A stretch of 64,000 nt of DNA. It comes from Paraburkholderia silvatlantica. Its GTDB lineage: Bacteria; Pseudomonadota; Gammaproteobacteria; Burkholderiales; Burkholderiaceae. The notes below the pieces were generated by a model, which saw nothing but the letters and a program-made list of their open reading frames with translations, did not search any database and was not told the DNA's origin. The DNA lies in the NCBI RefSeq assembly GCF_003096715.1, contig NZ_QEOL01000017.1, positions 62,001 to 126,000 on the forward strand, written 5' to 3'. The translations under genes and the position numbers were made by a program. This document shows positions 1-9,192 of this stretch, piece by piece. How positions within the stretch are numbered: position 1 is the first letter of the stretch; every line of letters begins with the position of its first letter.

Positions 1-1
1 G

Positions 2-397
2 AAGCTGCCCGCGCGCGCGTCGGGCGCAACTTCTTATCTGCTGATCGTGCTGGGCGGTCTGCTGACGGGGTGGGTATCGCTGCCTTTCGTCTATGCCGCC
101 GGTTTCGTCGCGGTCATCGGCTTTGACAAGATGTTTAGCGTGTTCATGCGCGGCGTGCGCCAACGGTTGATTCCCGCCGAGGACTTCGGCAAGACCGTGG
201 GTCTGATCGCACTACTGAACAACCTTACCCAGCCGCTTGCGGGCCTGCTGGTCGGGTTCTTTGCGGCGCGCCTGGGAACGGCGTCCGTCATTCTCGCGCT
301 GACCTTGTGGATGGCCTCGATCGGAATCGCGCTGGTGGCGCGGGCCGCGCCTGGCGGCAGGCGCGCGGCGTGGCTGGCGAATATCGAGGAAGCCTGA
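2..397 (+). CDS. MFS-type transporter, C-terminal part (5' end outside window)
   Basis: The reading frame is open from the left edge, so the gene begins before the window; about 131 residues are visible. They contain hydrophobic helices (for example around the LLIVLGGLLTGW and SVILALTLWMASIGIALVA stretches) and the charged loop RGVRQRLIPAEDFGKTVG, which resembles the cytoplasmic loop seen in the C-terminal half of major facilitator superfamily exporters. A role as an inner-membrane secondary transporter is inferred from this; the substrate cannot be told. It is convergent with the chromate transporter genes that follow on the other strand. Confidence 0.6.
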   Translation, partial: KLPARASGATSYLLIVLGGLLTGWVSLPFVYAAGFVAVIGFDKMFSVFMRGVRQRLIPAEDFGKTVGLIALLNNLTQPLAGLLVGFFAARLGTASVILALTLWMASIGIALVARAAPGGRRAAWLANIEEA

Positions 398-424
398 ACT
401 CGTACGCCGCCGCACGCCGCCGAC

Positions 425-952
425 TCATTGCCCGAACCCCGTCAACCCGATCAGACTCCCCGCGCCGAGCAGCCACAGCGGATGAATCTTCGTGCGAAAC
501 GCGAGCGCGGCGCACACACCGGTAATCGCCCAGGCGATCCAGGAAGGATCGGAGGCTCTGGCGATCAGCACGGCGCTCGCGGCCACGAGGCCCGCCGTCA
601 CCGGCACGAGCCCCTTTTGGGCGATGCGCCGCCACGGGCGGTCCTTGAAGCGGTCCCACGCATGGAGCGCTGCGATCGTGACGAGCGACGACGGTCCGAA
701 CTTCGCAATCGACGTGACCAGCATGCCTGCCCAGCCGGCCACGTGCCAGCCGACCAGCGTCACGACCATCATGTTCGGGCCCGGGGCGGCCTGGGCAAGC
801 GCGAATAGCGCGCTGAACTCGCTCGCCGGCATCCAGTGGTGGACCTCGACGACCTGACGCTGCATCTCGGGCAGGATCGTGTTGCCGCCGCCGAACGCGA
901 GCAGCGAGAGCTGGCCGAAGATCGCGGCGAGCGCAACGAGTGTGGCGCTCAT
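425..952 (-). CDS. chrA: Chromate transporter, second short-chain subunit (ChrA half)
   Basis: A 175-aa membrane protein of the CHR family, half the length of classical two-domain ChrA. Visible family signatures are the N-terminal FGGGNTILPEM stretch and the AQAAPGPNMMV segment, the second-domain versions of the FGGA and PGP motifs. Paired short-chain CHR proteins are thought to assemble into one chromate efflux unit in the inner membrane. The ATG start overlaps the stop codon of the upstream partner as ATGA, so the pair is translationally coupled. A longer frame runs upstream but lies inside the partner gene, so the start at the overlap was chosen. Chromate as substrate is inferred from the family. 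Confidence 0.85.
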   Translation of the reverse strand: MSATLVALAAIFGQLSLLAFGGGNTILPEMQRQVVEVHHWMPASEFSALFALAQAAPGPNMMVVTLVGWHVAGWAGMLVTSIAKFGPSSLVTIAALHAWDRFKDRPWRRIAQKGLVPVTAGLVAASAVLIARASDPSWIAWAITGVCAALAFRTKIHPLWLLGAGSLIGLTGFGQ

Positions 953-1551
953 CGCGAGCCTCCTTCCTTGCGCGCCGCGCGAGCTGCGAGCGCGATGCCG
1001 ACCGGCGTGAGCACGAGCATGGTGGGCAAGAGCGGCGTGCGGAGCACGGCAATGGCCACGAAGCCGAGTGCGGCGACGACGGCCGCGGCAGGATCGCGCC
1101 GCAGCGGCAGCACGATTTTCAGGGCCATCGAGACGAGCAGCCCGGCCGCCGCCGCGGCGAGCCCCACGAACAGATGCCGCACGTGCGGGTCGTCTTGCGT
1201 GCGCTCGTAGAGCACGCCTAGCCCGATCACGACGAGCGACGGCCCCGCGATCAGGCCGAGGATGCCGGCGAGTGCACCGCGCCATCCCTGAAAACGCATG
1301 CCGAGCGCGACCGAGAGATTGATGACGTTGCCGCCCGGCAAGAACTGGCAGAGGCCGAGCAGGTCGGTGAACTCGCTGGCGGTCAGCCAGCGGCGCTGTT
1401 CGACGATGGTGCGGCGCGCCAGCGGCAGTGCGCCGCCAAACGATGTGAAGCCGAGACCGAGGAAGCCGACGAACAGATCGCGTACCGTCGGCGTGTGCAG
1501 GCCGTCGTCCGTGCCATGTCCGGTAGCGGGCGATGAGATGGATTGTTTCAT
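949..1551 (-). CDS. chrA: Chromate transporter, first short-chain subunit (ChrA half)
   Basis: A 200-aa inner-membrane CHR-family protein carrying FTSFGGALP near residue 35 and CQFLPGGNVIN near residue 70, corresponding to the first ChrA half. The frame continues upstream to 1752 but that extension is Cys/Arg-rich with no family similarity, so the internal ATG (MKQSISS) was chosen. It is the first gene of a two-gene operon with the second half, joined by an ATGA overlap. On the other side it faces a degenerate LysR-type regulator, which suggests that the original local control has been lost. Confidence 0.85.
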   Translation of the reverse strand: MKQSISSPATGHGTDDGLHTPTVRDLFVGFLGLGFTSFGGALPLARRTIVEQRRWLTASEFTDLLGLCQFLPGGNVINLSVALGMRFQGWRGALAGILGLIAGPSLVVIGLGVLYERTQDDPHVRHLFVGLAAAAAGLLVSMALKIVLPLRRDPAAAVVAALGFVAIAVLRTPLLPTMLVLTPVGIALAARAARKEGGSR

Positions 1552-1635
1552 GAAAGGAAAGGACTCTGGGGCAAGTTCGGAGATTAAGCCCAATCGCGCG
1601 CGCGGCAAATCGATTTCGATTGCGCGCGCTTGTGA

Positions 1636-1926
1636 TCTACACTCACAAGCGCGGCACGTTCCCTTCCGCCCGTTCCCGCGCTGCGCGCATTCGAAGCCGC
1701 TGCGCGGCACAACAGCTTCTCCGCCGCGGCGGGCGAGCTCGATGTGATTCACGCTGCCGCCTCGTCACCCGCGCTCGCGGGGCCGCATCTCGACGCGCGC
1801 GGCTACTGGTGGGTGGCCCGCCGCAAGGTGGCGCAAGCGCCTCTCGTCCTGCAGTTTTGCCGCTGGCTGGAGGAGCAGGCGAGCGCGCGGGCGCCGTTCG
1901 GTACGTCCGGCGTGCAAAGCACATGA
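1636..1926 (+). pseudogene. LysR/GcvA-type regulator remnant with internal deletion
   Basis: Read after the stop at about 1633, this frame gives an N-terminal stretch LRAFEAAARHNSFSAAAGEL, typical of the start of a GcvA-like LysR helix-turn-helix. It then switches directly to a C-terminal-type stretch (RGYWWV, LQFCRWLEEQA) typical of the end of the effector-binding domain. A full LysR protein is about 300 aa; only about 97 codons remain, so the middle of the gene has been deleted in frame. No ATG starts the frame. It is divergent from the chrA pair, a common position for a local regulator. The LysR identity is by pattern recognition. Confidence 0.55.
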
Positions 1927-2016
1927 GGGCAGTGATGCGCCGAGGCGCGAGCGGTGCGGCAGGCCTGCGAAAACATTAACCGCAGGCGATCCGCACGCCG
2001 CGCCGCAAGCGATGCA

Positions 2017-2784
2017 TCAGAGATAGAACATCCGGTCTTCGTCGGAGTCGCGGTCGCGGCGCGCCGGGTGCTCCTTCCCGGTATCTTCGGCGGTGTCCGC
2101 ATCTTCGTAGAACTTGAGAACGGCTTCGAGCACCTGGTCCGGGTCGTCGATCACCTGCATCAAGTCCATGTCTTCGGGATTGATGAGGCCCATGGGCACG
2201 AGCGCCGAGCGGAACCAGTCGAGCAGGCCCTTCCAGAATTCGGCGCCCACCAGAATGATGGGCACGTGACGCGACTTTTTCGTCTGGATGAGTGTGAGCA
2301 CTTCGGCCAGTTCGTCGAGCGTGCCGAAGCCGCCGGGCATGACGATCACGGCGTCCGAGTTCTTCACGAAGGTGACCTTGCGCGTGAAGAAATGGCGAAA
2401 GCGCAGCGAAATGTCCTGCCACTGGTTGCCCGACTGCTCGTGCGGCAACTCGATGTTCAGGCCCACCGAAGGCGACTTGCCCGCATGCGCGCCCTGGTTC
2501 GCGGCTTCCATGATGCCGGGGCCGCCGCCGGAGATCACGGCGAAGCCCGCATCGGACACCTTGCGCGCAATGGTGCTGGCCAGCTGGTAGTACTCCGACT
2601 CCGGTTTCAGGCGGGCGGAACCGTAGATGCTGACCGCTGGCCGGATCTCGGACAGGTACTCGGTCGCCTCGATAAACTCTGCCATAATCGTGAACATCTG
2701 CCACGATGCGCGCGCCTTCTTGGCCGTCGCGCGCTCTTGATCTGCGAGTGAACGCAGACTCGGAATCACTTTTCTCTTGTCCAT
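2017..2784 (-). CDS. LOG family protein (TIGR00730-type nucleotide phosphoribohydrolase)
   Basis: A 255-aa protein with a Rossmann-like core containing GGGPGIMEAANQGA near residue 87 and PGGFGTLDEL near residue 153, the two signature motifs of the LOG (LONELY GUY)/YgdH/PpnN family, which hydrolyse nucleoside 5'-monophosphates to base and ribose 5-phosphate. The second motif provides the catalytic Glu and the phosphate-binding loop. Cytoplasmic; the exact substrate (cytokinin nucleotides or housekeeping NMPs) is not determined. The ATG at 2782-2784 stands one base from the ATG of polA on the other strand, so the promoter must lie in or beyond polA or a start is misplaced. Confidence 0.85.
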   Translation of the reverse strand: MDKRKVIPSLRSLADQERATAKKARASWQMFTIMAEFIEATEYLSEIRPAVSIYGSARLKPESEYYQLASTIARKVSDAGFAVISGGGPGIMEAANQGAHAGKSPSVGLNIELPHEQSGNQWQDISLRFRHFFTRKVTFVKNSDAVIVMPGGFGTLDELAEVLTLIQTKKSRHVPIILVGAEFWKGLLDWFRSALVPMGLINPEDMDLMQVIDDPDQVLEAVLKFYEDADTAEDTGKEHPARRDRDSDEDRMFYL

Positions 2785-2785
2785 A

Positions 2786-5587
2786 ATGCCTGAAGAACTA
2801 CGCGTGGAAACGAAGCTACAAAATGAGCTGGAAGGTAAGACCCTGTTGCTGGTCGACGGTTCTAGCTATCTCTATCGGGCCTTCCATGCGATGCCGGATC
2901 TGCGCGGTCCTGACGGCGAACCCACGGGCGCGCTATACGGCATCATCAACATGCTGCGTCGCATGCGCAAGGACGTTACGGCAGAGTATAGCGCGTGCGT
3001 GTTCGATGCAAAGGGCAAGACGTTTCGCGACGACTGGTACCCCGAGTACAAGGCCAACCGGCCTTCCATGCCCGAGCCGCTCGCTGCACAAATCGAGCCC
3101 ATTCATACGGCCGTGCGCGCGCTCGGCTGGCCGCTCCTGATGATCGAAGGCGTGGAGGCCGACGACGTGATCGGCACGCTCGCGCGCGAGGCCGGGAAGC
3201 TCGGCATGAAGGTCATCGTTTCCACGGGCGACAAGGACCTCGCGCAGCTCGTGACGGACCGCGTCACGCTCATCAACACGATGACGAATGAAACGCTCGA
3301 TCGCGAAGGCGTGATCGCGAAGTTCGGCGTGCCGCCGGAGCGCATCGTCGATTATCTCTCGCTCATCGGCGACACCGTCGACAACGTGCCGGGCGTGAAC
3401 AAGTGCGGCCCGAAAACGGCGGTGAAGTGGCTCACGCAATACGACTCGCTCGACGGCGTGATCGCGCACGCGGATGAAATCAAGGGCGCCGTGGGCGGCT
3501 ATCTGCGCGACGCGCTCGACTTCCTGCCGATGGCGAGAAAGCTCGTCACAGTGGAAACGGCTTGCGATCTCACGCCGCATCTCGAGTCGATCGAAGCGTC
3601 GCTCGCCACGCGCGCCGAAGCGCGCGAAGAACTGCGCGATATCTTCACGCGACACGGCTTCAAGACCTGGCTGCGCGAACTCACCGAAGCGAGCCAGCAG
3701 AGCGAGACCGTGCCCGCCGCGACCCAGGGCGACGTGCCCGAGAAAGATGCGAACGTGCAGCCTGCGCTGTTCGTCGATGCCCCGCGCCACTATGAAACGA
3801 TCCAGACGTGGCCGCAGTTCGACGCGTGGCTCGGGAAGATCGAAGCCGCCGAACTCACCGCGTTCGACACCGAGACCACGGCGCTCGATCCGATGGTCGC
3901 GAAGCTCGTCGGCATGTCGTTTTCGACGCAACCTGGCGAGGCCGCCTATTTGCCGCTCGCGCATCGCGGCCCGGACGCGCCCGATCAACTGCCGCAGGAC
4001 GAAGTCCTCGCACGCCTGAAGCCCTGGCTCGAAAGCGGGAAGCACAAGAAAGTCGGCCAGCACATGAAGTACGACGAGCAGGTGCTCGCGAACTACGGTA
4101 TCGAGCTGAACGGCGTGGAGCATGACACGCTGCTCGAATCGTATGTGCTCGAATCGCATCGCAGCCACGACATGGACAGCCTCGCGCTGCGCCATCTCGG
4201 CATCAAGACGATCAAGTACGAAGAGGTGGCGGGCAAGGGCGCGCAGCAGATCGGCTTCGACGAAGTCGCGCTCGACAAGGCCGCCGAATACGCAGCCGAA
4301 GACGCCGATGTCACGCTGCAACTGCATCGCGCGCTCTATCCGCAGATCGCGCCCGAGAAGGGGCTCGATTACGTCTATCGCAACATCGAATTGCCCACCT
4401 CGCGCGTGCTGCGCAAGATGGAGCGCAACGGTGTGCTGATCGACACCGAACGGCTCGACAAGCAGAGCGCGGAAATTGCCGTGCGGCTCATCGCGCTCGA
4501 ACAGGAGGCGTACGCGCTCGCGGGCGGCGAGTTCAATCTGGGCTCGCCCAAGCAGATCGGCCAGATCTTCTTCGAAAAGCTGCAATTGCCGGTCGTGAAG
4601 AAAACGCCGAGCGGCGCGCCTTCCACCGACGAAGAAGTGCTGCAAAAGCTCGCCGAGGATTACCCGCTGCCCAAGATCCTGCTCGAGCATCGCGGTCTTG
4701 CCAAGCTCAAGTCCACGTATACCGACAAGCTGCCGCGCATGGTCAATGCGCAAACGGGCCGTGTGCACACGAACTACGCGCAGGCCGTGGCGGTCACGGG
4801 CCGTCTTGCGTCGAACGATCCGAATCTGCAGAACATCCCCGTGCGTACGGGCGAAGGCCGGCGCATTCGCGAGGCGTTCATCGCGCCGCCGGGGCACAAG
4901 ATCGTTTCCGCCGACTACTCGCAGATCGAACTGCGCATCATGGCGCATATCTCGGGCGACGAGTCGCTGCTCGCGGCGTTCGCACGCGGCGACGACATTC
5001 ACCGCGCCACGGCTTCGGAGGTGTTCGGCGTCACGCCGCTCGAAGTGAGCGCGGACCAGCGGCGCATCGCCAAGGTCATCAATTTCGGCCTGATTTACGG
5101 CATGAGCGCGTTTGGGCTCGCATCGAATCTCGGCATTACGCGCGACGCGGCGAAGCTCTATATCGACCGCTATTTCGCGCGCTATCCGGGCGTTGCGCGC
5201 TACATGGACGAAACCCGCATGGACGCGAAATCGCGCGGCTATGTGGAGACCGTATTCGGCCGCCGCCTGTGGCTGCCCGAGATCAACGGCGGCAACGGCC
5301 CGCGCCGCCAGGCCGCCGAGCGCGCAGCCATCAACGCGCCCATGCAGGGCACGGCTGCCGATCTCATCAAGCTTTCCATGGTCGCGGTGCAGAAGTGGCT
5401 CGACGAACGCAAGATCGGCACGAAGATGATCATGCAGGTGCACGATGAACTCGTGCTCGAAGTGCCGGGCGACGAACTCGCCGAAGTGCGCAAGCGCTTG
5501 CCCGAGCTGATGTGCTCGGTGGCGCAGCTCAAGGTGCCGCTCGTCGCCGAAGTGGGCGTGGGCGAGAACTGGGAAGAGGCACATTGA
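2786..5587 (+). CDS. polA: DNA polymerase I
   Basis: A 933-aa three-domain polymerase for repair and Okazaki-fragment processing. The N-terminal 5'-3' exonuclease (about residues 15-300) starts with LLLVDGSSYLYRAF. The 3'-5' exonuclease keeps FDTETTALDP near residue 360, so proofreading residues are present. The polymerase domain carries motif A DYSQIELR (about 708), motif B RRIAKVINFGLIYG, and motif C VHDEL (about 884). The length matches family A enzymes of Burkholderia. An upstream TTG three codons earlier is possible, but the ATG at 2786 is preferred. It is head-to-head with the LOG gene with a single base between the two start codons. Confidence 0.97.
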   Translation: MPEELRVETKLQNELEGKTLLLVDGSSYLYRAFHAMPDLRGPDGEPTGALYGIINMLRRMRKDVTAEYSACVFDAKGKTFRDDWYPEYKANRPSMPEPLAAQIEPIHTAVRALGWPLLMIEGVEADDVIGTLAREAGKLGMKVIVSTGDKDLAQLVTDRVTLINTMTNETLDREGVIAKFGVPPERIVDYLSLIGDTVDNVPGVNKCGPKTAVKWLTQYDSLDGVIAHADEIKGAVGGYLRDALDFLPMARKLVTVETACDLTPHLESIEASLATRAEAREELRDIFTRHGFKTWLRELTEASQQSETVPAATQGDVPEKDANVQPALFVDAPRHYETIQTWPQFDAWLGKIEAAELTAFDTETTALDPMVAKLVGMSFSTQPGEAAYLPLAHRGPDAPDQLPQDEVLARLKPWLESGKHKKVGQHMKYDEQVLANYGIELNGVEHDTLLESYVLESHRSHDMDSLALRHLGIKTIKYEEVAGKGAQQIGFDEVALDKAAEYAAEDADVTLQLHRALYPQIAPEKGLDYVYRNIELPTSRVLRKMERNGVLIDTERLDKQSAEIAVRLIALEQEAYALAGGEFNLGSPKQIGQIFFEKLQLPVVKKTPSGAPSTDEEVLQKLAEDYPLPKILLEHRGLAKLKSTYTDKLPRMVNAQTGRVHTNYAQAVAVTGRLASNDPNLQNIPVRTGEGRRIREAFIAPPGHKIVSADYSQIELRIMAHISGDESLLAAFARGDDIHRATASEVFGVTPLEVSADQRRIAKVINFGLIYGMSAFGLASNLGITRDAAKLYIDRYFARYPGVARYMDETRMDAKSRGYVETVFGRRLWLPEINGGNGPRRQAAERAAINAPMQGTAADLIKLSMVAVQKWLDERKIGTKMIMQVHDELVLEVPGDELAEVRKRLPELMCSVAQLKVPLVAEVGVGENWEEAH

Positions 5588-5835
5588 AGGTGCATCGAGG
5601 TGCTTAGTGGCGCTTACTAAGTACATACTGAATGCGTAGTGCCGTAACCAGAGGACGTAACTGCGCGCGCGCGATAAGGCAAGCCTCGCGTGCGCGATGT
5701 CGCGAATGCGCGCCGCAAGGGTTGCCGCCGCGCGCTCCGTCAGCCGACAATGATTTGATCGAAGGCCGGTGCCTCGCACGTCATGTTGTCGATGCATCGG
5801 CCTTTCTATCGCCTTTCGACATGCACGGAGAGTCT
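5588..5835. other. Intergenic region between polA and the NDH-2-like gene
   Basis: About 250 bases without a convincing gene. The frame of the following oxidoreductase is open back to 5632, but that extension is Arg/Cys-rich and does not look like protein. No clear terminator hairpin with a T-run follows polA here. The promoter of the following gene probably lies in this stretch, but I cannot place it. Confidence 0.4.
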
Positions 5836-7212
5836 ATGCATCGCTTTATCGTTGTGGGAGGAGGCGCAGGCGGGCTGGAACTGGCAACACGGCTCGGCGA
5901 TCGTTACGGCGAGGCGCGCGCGAAGCGGGGCAAGCCGCAGGCGGCATCGATCACGCTGGTCGACCGTAATCCAACGCATATCTGGAAACCGCTCCTGCAC
6001 GAAGTCGCGGCGGGCAGCATGGATCCGTTCACGCATCAGCTCGAATATCCGGCGCAGGCGCGCTGGCACGGCTTCGAGTTCCAGCAGGGCGAGCTGACCG
6101 GGCTCGACCGCGCGGCGAAGCGCATTACGCTCGGGCGCGTACTCGACGAAGACGGCGGGGAAATGCTGCCCGAGCGCGTGCTCGAATACGACACGCTCGT
6201 GCTCGCAATCGGCAGCACGACGCACTTTTTCGGCGTGCCGGGCGCGGCCGAGAATTCCATCGCGCTCGACACCGTCGAGCAGGCCGAGCGCTTTCGCAAG
6301 CGCCTGATCGCCGCGTGCATGCGCGCCGAACATCAGGCGCCCGAAAGGGTCGCGGTGGAGGTGACGGCGGACGACCCCGCGCCGGCCATGAACGCAGGCG
6401 CCGAGCCGCGCGTGCAGGTGGCGATCATTGGCGCGGGCGCGACGGGCGTCGAGCTTTCCGCCGAACTGCGCAACACCGCCCAGGTGCTGTCGGCCTATGG
6501 GCTGCACAAGCTCGATCCGCGCCACGATGTGGGCATCGTGCTGATCGAGGCGGGCCCGCGCATCCTGCCCGCGTTGCCCGAGCGCGTGTCTTCGGCGACG
6601 GGCGAGCTGCTGCAGAAGCTCGGCGTGAAGCTGCTGACGAGCGAGCGCGTGATCGAAGTGGCGCCTGGCGTCGTGCGTACCGCGAGCGGCAAGAACCTGC
6701 GCGCGGACCTCACGGTCTGGGCCGCGGGCATTACCGCTCCGGCTGTGCTTTCGCGGCTCGACGGCCTCACCGTCAACAAGCTCGGCCAGCTGATCGTGCG
6801 CCGTACGCTGCAAACGGAACTCGACGACAACATCTTCGCGCTCGGCGACTGCGCGGCCTGCGAATGGCCGGGCCACGAGCGCGGCGTGCCGCCGCGCGCG
6901 CAGGCCGCCCACCAGCAGGCCACGTTCCTCTTCAAGTCGCTGGGCAATCAGCTTGCCGGCAAGCCGCTGGAGGCGTTCACCTATCGCGACTTCGGCTCAC
7001 TGGTGTCGCTCGGACACTTCAGCGCGGTCGGCAATCTGATGGGCGGGCTGATCGGCGGGAATATGTTGATCGAAGGGTTGTTTGCCCGTTTCATGTACAT
7101 GTCGCTGTACCGGCTGCACATCGCGGCGCTGCACGGCTACGCACGCATGGTGCTCGATACCTTCGCGCACTGGCTGCGCCGCACGACGCTGCCGCGCGTG
7201 AAATTGCACTGA
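5836..7212 (+). CDS. NAD(P)/FAD-dependent oxidoreductase, type II NADH dehydrogenase-like
   Basis: A 458-aa flavoprotein with two dinucleotide-binding folds: VVGGGAGGLELA at the N-terminus for FAD and VAIIGAGATGVELSAELR near residue 195 for NAD(P)H, plus a late FALGDCAACEW segment that contacts FAD. A hydrophobic, aromatic C-terminal stretch (about residues 395-440) resembles the membrane-anchoring tail of NDH-2 enzymes, which pass electrons from NADH to quinone without pumping protons. The start is the ATG preceded by CGGAGAG; an upstream ATG at 5821 would add five residues. Quinone reduction is inferred from the family. Confidence 0.85.
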   Translation: MHRFIVVGGGAGGLELATRLGDRYGEARAKRGKPQAASITLVDRNPTHIWKPLLHEVAAGSMDPFTHQLEYPAQARWHGFEFQQGELTGLDRAAKRITLGRVLDEDGGEMLPERVLEYDTLVLAIGSTTHFFGVPGAAENSIALDTVEQAERFRKRLIAACMRAEHQAPERVAVEVTADDPAPAMNAGAEPRVQVAIIGAGATGVELSAELRNTAQVLSAYGLHKLDPRHDVGIVLIEAGPRILPALPERVSSATGELLQKLGVKLLTSERVIEVAPGVVRTASGKNLRADLTVWAAGITAPAVLSRLDGLTVNKLGQLIVRRTLQTELDDNIFALGDCAACEWPGHERGVPPRAQAAHQQATFLFKSLGNQLAGKPLEAFTYRDFGSLVSLGHFSAVGNLMGGLIGGNMLIEGLFARFMYMSLYRLHIAALHGYARMVLDTFAHWLRRTTLPRVKLH

Positions 7213-7283
7213 GCCGCGCTTGCGTTCGGGGGACGCGGCGCTGCCCGGATCGTTTCTGCTGTTCGACCGCCAAGGAGCGCTGC

Positions 7284-8156
7284 ATGCTGAAACCCGAAGT
7301 CGATAGTCTCGTCCCGCACGTGCCGTTCAACCGGCGCACCTTCATCAAGGCGGCGCTCGGCAGCGGGTTCGCCGCTGCCGTGCTGCCGGTCTCCGCGCAA
7401 ACCATCCACACCGACAGCGAGGGTCTCGAAGCCGGCGAGATCGGCTTCGAGTCGGGCGGCACGCTCATTCCGGCGTATCGCGCGCAGCCGCGCGGCAAGA
7501 CGCATTTGCCGGTCGTCATCGTGATTCACGAGATCTTTGGCGTGCACGAGCATATCGCCGATGTGTGCCGCCGCTTCGCGAAGCTCGGCTATCTCGCCAT
7601 CGCGCCGGACTTCTTCGTGCGCCAGGGCGATGCGTCCGTGTACCCGACGATTCAGCAGATCAACGACAACATCGCGAGCAAGGTGCCCGACGCCCAGGTG
7701 ATGGGCGACATCGACGCGGCCGTTGCCTGGGCAGGCGGGCATGGCGGCGACACGAAGCGCGTGGGCGTGAACGGCTTTTGCTGGGGCGGGCGCTATGCGT
7801 GGCTCTATGCGGAGCACAACCCGCACATCAAGGCGGCGGTGGTGTGGTATGGGCGCGTGGCGGGCCCGCACACGGCGAACGCGCCGAGCAATCCGCTCGA
7901 TCTCGCGAACACGCTGCAGGTGCCGGTGCTCGCCATGTACGGCTTGCAGGACACGAGCATTCCGCAGGACACGCTCGAGCAGATGAAGGCCGCCATCGCG
8001 CAAGGTCCGCAGGGTGGGCGCAGCTCGCAGATCGTCGTGTACAACGATGCGGGCCACGCGTTCTTCGCGGACTACCGCCCGAGCTATCGCAAGGCCGATG
8101 CGCAAGACGGCTGGAAGCGCGCCATTGCGTGGTTCAGGGAGCACGGCGTGGTGTGA
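7284..8156 (+). CDS. Dienelactone hydrolase family protein with Tat-type signal
   Basis: A 290-aa alpha/beta hydrolase. The N-terminus has NRRTFIKAALGSGFAAA followed by a short Ala-rich hydrophobic stretch and VSAQT, which fits a twin-arginine (RR-x-F-x-K) export signal with cleavage near residue 34. The mature part carries VIHEIFGVHEH, the nucleophile elbow GFCWGG with Cys (the dienelactone hydrolase nucleophile), and DAGHAFF with the catalytic His; the Asp is probably in GLQDTS. It likely hydrolyses lactones or esters in the periplasm. The preceding AAGGAGC fits a ribosome-binding site. Confidence 0.85.
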   Translation: MLKPEVDSLVPHVPFNRRTFIKAALGSGFAAAVLPVSAQTIHTDSEGLEAGEIGFESGGTLIPAYRAQPRGKTHLPVVIVIHEIFGVHEHIADVCRRFAKLGYLAIAPDFFVRQGDASVYPTIQQINDNIASKVPDAQVMGDIDAAVAWAGGHGGDTKRVGVNGFCWGGRYAWLYAEHNPHIKAAVVWYGRVAGPHTANAPSNPLDLANTLQVPVLAMYGLQDTSIPQDTLEQMKAAIAQGPQGGRSSQIVVYNDAGHAFFADYRPSYRKADAQDGWKRAIAWFREHGVV

Positions 8157-8183
8157 CGCCGTGCCCGGCTCCGGGTTCCCGGC

Positions 8184-9053
8184 TTAGGGATTGGGACCCG
8201 TCGCGACCGGCCGCGAAGGATCGGCGCTCCACTCGCTCCACGAGCCGGGATAGAGCGCCGCGCCGTGCAGGCCGGCAATCTCCATCGCGAGCGCATTGTG
8301 GCAGGCGGTTACGCCCGAGCCGCATTGCAGGACCACGTGTTCGGGGGTGATGCCCGGCAGCACCGCCATGAAATCCTCGCGCAGCGCGTGCGCCGACTTG
8401 AAGCGGCCATCCGGCGTGAGATTGTCCTGATAAAACCGGTTGCGTGCACCAGGAATATGGCCGCCCACCGGATCGATCGTTTCGTTCTCGCCGCGGTAGC
8501 GGTCGGCGGCGCGCGCGTCGACGACCGTGAGTTCGTGCGTGGCGAGATTGCGGACGATGGCCTGCGCGTCCACCGTCACCTGGAGCGGCGCGCCAGCCTT
8601 GAAAGTGCCGCGCGCGGGCGTGGGCACATCGCGCACGAGCGGGAAGCCCGCGGCTTCCCACGCATTGAGGCCGCCGTCGAGCACCGCCACCGAGTCGTGG
8701 CCGAGCCAGCGCAGAAGCCACCACAGGCGCGCGGCGTAGGCGCCGCCTTGTGCGTCGTAGGCCACGACCTGCTGGCCTTCGTTGAGTCCGCGCAGCAAGA
8801 GCGTGGCGACGAGCGCCGAGCGGTCGGGCAGCGGATGGCGGCCGTTCTTGCCCGTCTTCGGGCCCGAGAGGTCGCGGTCCAGATGCAGGTATTGGGCGCC
8901 GGGCAGATGGCCGAGCGCATAGGCGTTCTCGCCGGCGGCGGGATTGGCGAGATCGAAGCGGCAGTCGAAAACCAGCACGCTGCCCGGCGCGGCGGTCAGG
9001 CGTTCGTGCAGATTGGCGGCCGAGATCAGCGTGGTGTGGTGCGTGTGGGGCAT
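8184..9053 (-). CDS. sseA: 3-mercaptopyruvate/thiosulfate sulfurtransferase (tandem rhodanese)
   Basis: A 289-aa protein made of two rhodanese domains. The first ends near the DAQGGAYAARLWWLLRWLGH stretch and is inactive. The second carries the active-site loop QCGSGVTACHNAL near residue 245, where CGSGVTA matches the mercaptopyruvate sulfurtransferase signature (thiosulfate sulfurtransferases favour CRKGVTA). It transfers sulfur from 3-mercaptopyruvate to a thiophilic acceptor via a Cys persulfide, in the cytoplasm. It lies downstream of the Rieske oxygenase gene on the same strand, with a terminator-like hairpin between them. Confidence 0.87.
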   Translation of the reverse strand: MPHTHHTTLISAANLHERLTAAPGSVLVFDCRFDLANPAAGENAYALGHLPGAQYLHLDRDLSGPKTGKNGRHPLPDRSALVATLLLRGLNEGQQVVAYDAQGGAYAARLWWLLRWLGHDSVAVLDGGLNAWEAAGFPLVRDVPTPARGTFKAGAPLQVTVDAQAIVRNLATHELTVVDARAADRYRGENETIDPVGGHIPGARNRFYQDNLTPDGRFKSAHALREDFMAVLPGITPEHVVLQCGSGVTACHNALAMEIAGLHGAALYPGSWSEWSADPSRPVATGPNP

Positions 9054-9124
9054 GACGGCTCCTTGAATCGTGCAAGGCCGCCATCTCTGGCTATGCGACG
9101 GCCCGGTGCCGTCAGTCTAAACAA

Positions 9125-9148
9125 AAAGACGGACTGAAGCCCGTCTTT
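9125..9148 (-). terminator. Rho-independent terminator of the Rieske oxygenase gene
   Basis: Inverted repeat AAAGACGG (9125-9132) and CCGTCTTT (9141-9148). On the minus strand the hairpin is followed by a T-rich run, 45 bases after the stop codon of the oxygenase gene. Confidence 0.75.
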
Positions 9149-9192
9149 CGGTGATGCGTTCGAGATGCCCGAGGCTCGCGCCTGGCCGCGCG

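Noticed and set aside
2933..5797. A 954-codon open frame on the minus strand across polA
   Set aside because: It is an antisense shadow of polA caused by high GC; composition is Arg/His/Leu-rich and has no family resemblance.
6315..7283. N-terminal extension of the dienelactone hydrolase frame back to 6315
   Set aside because: It overlaps the NDH-2-like gene in another frame and is Arg/Gly/Ala-rich; the real start with a Tat signal is at 7284.
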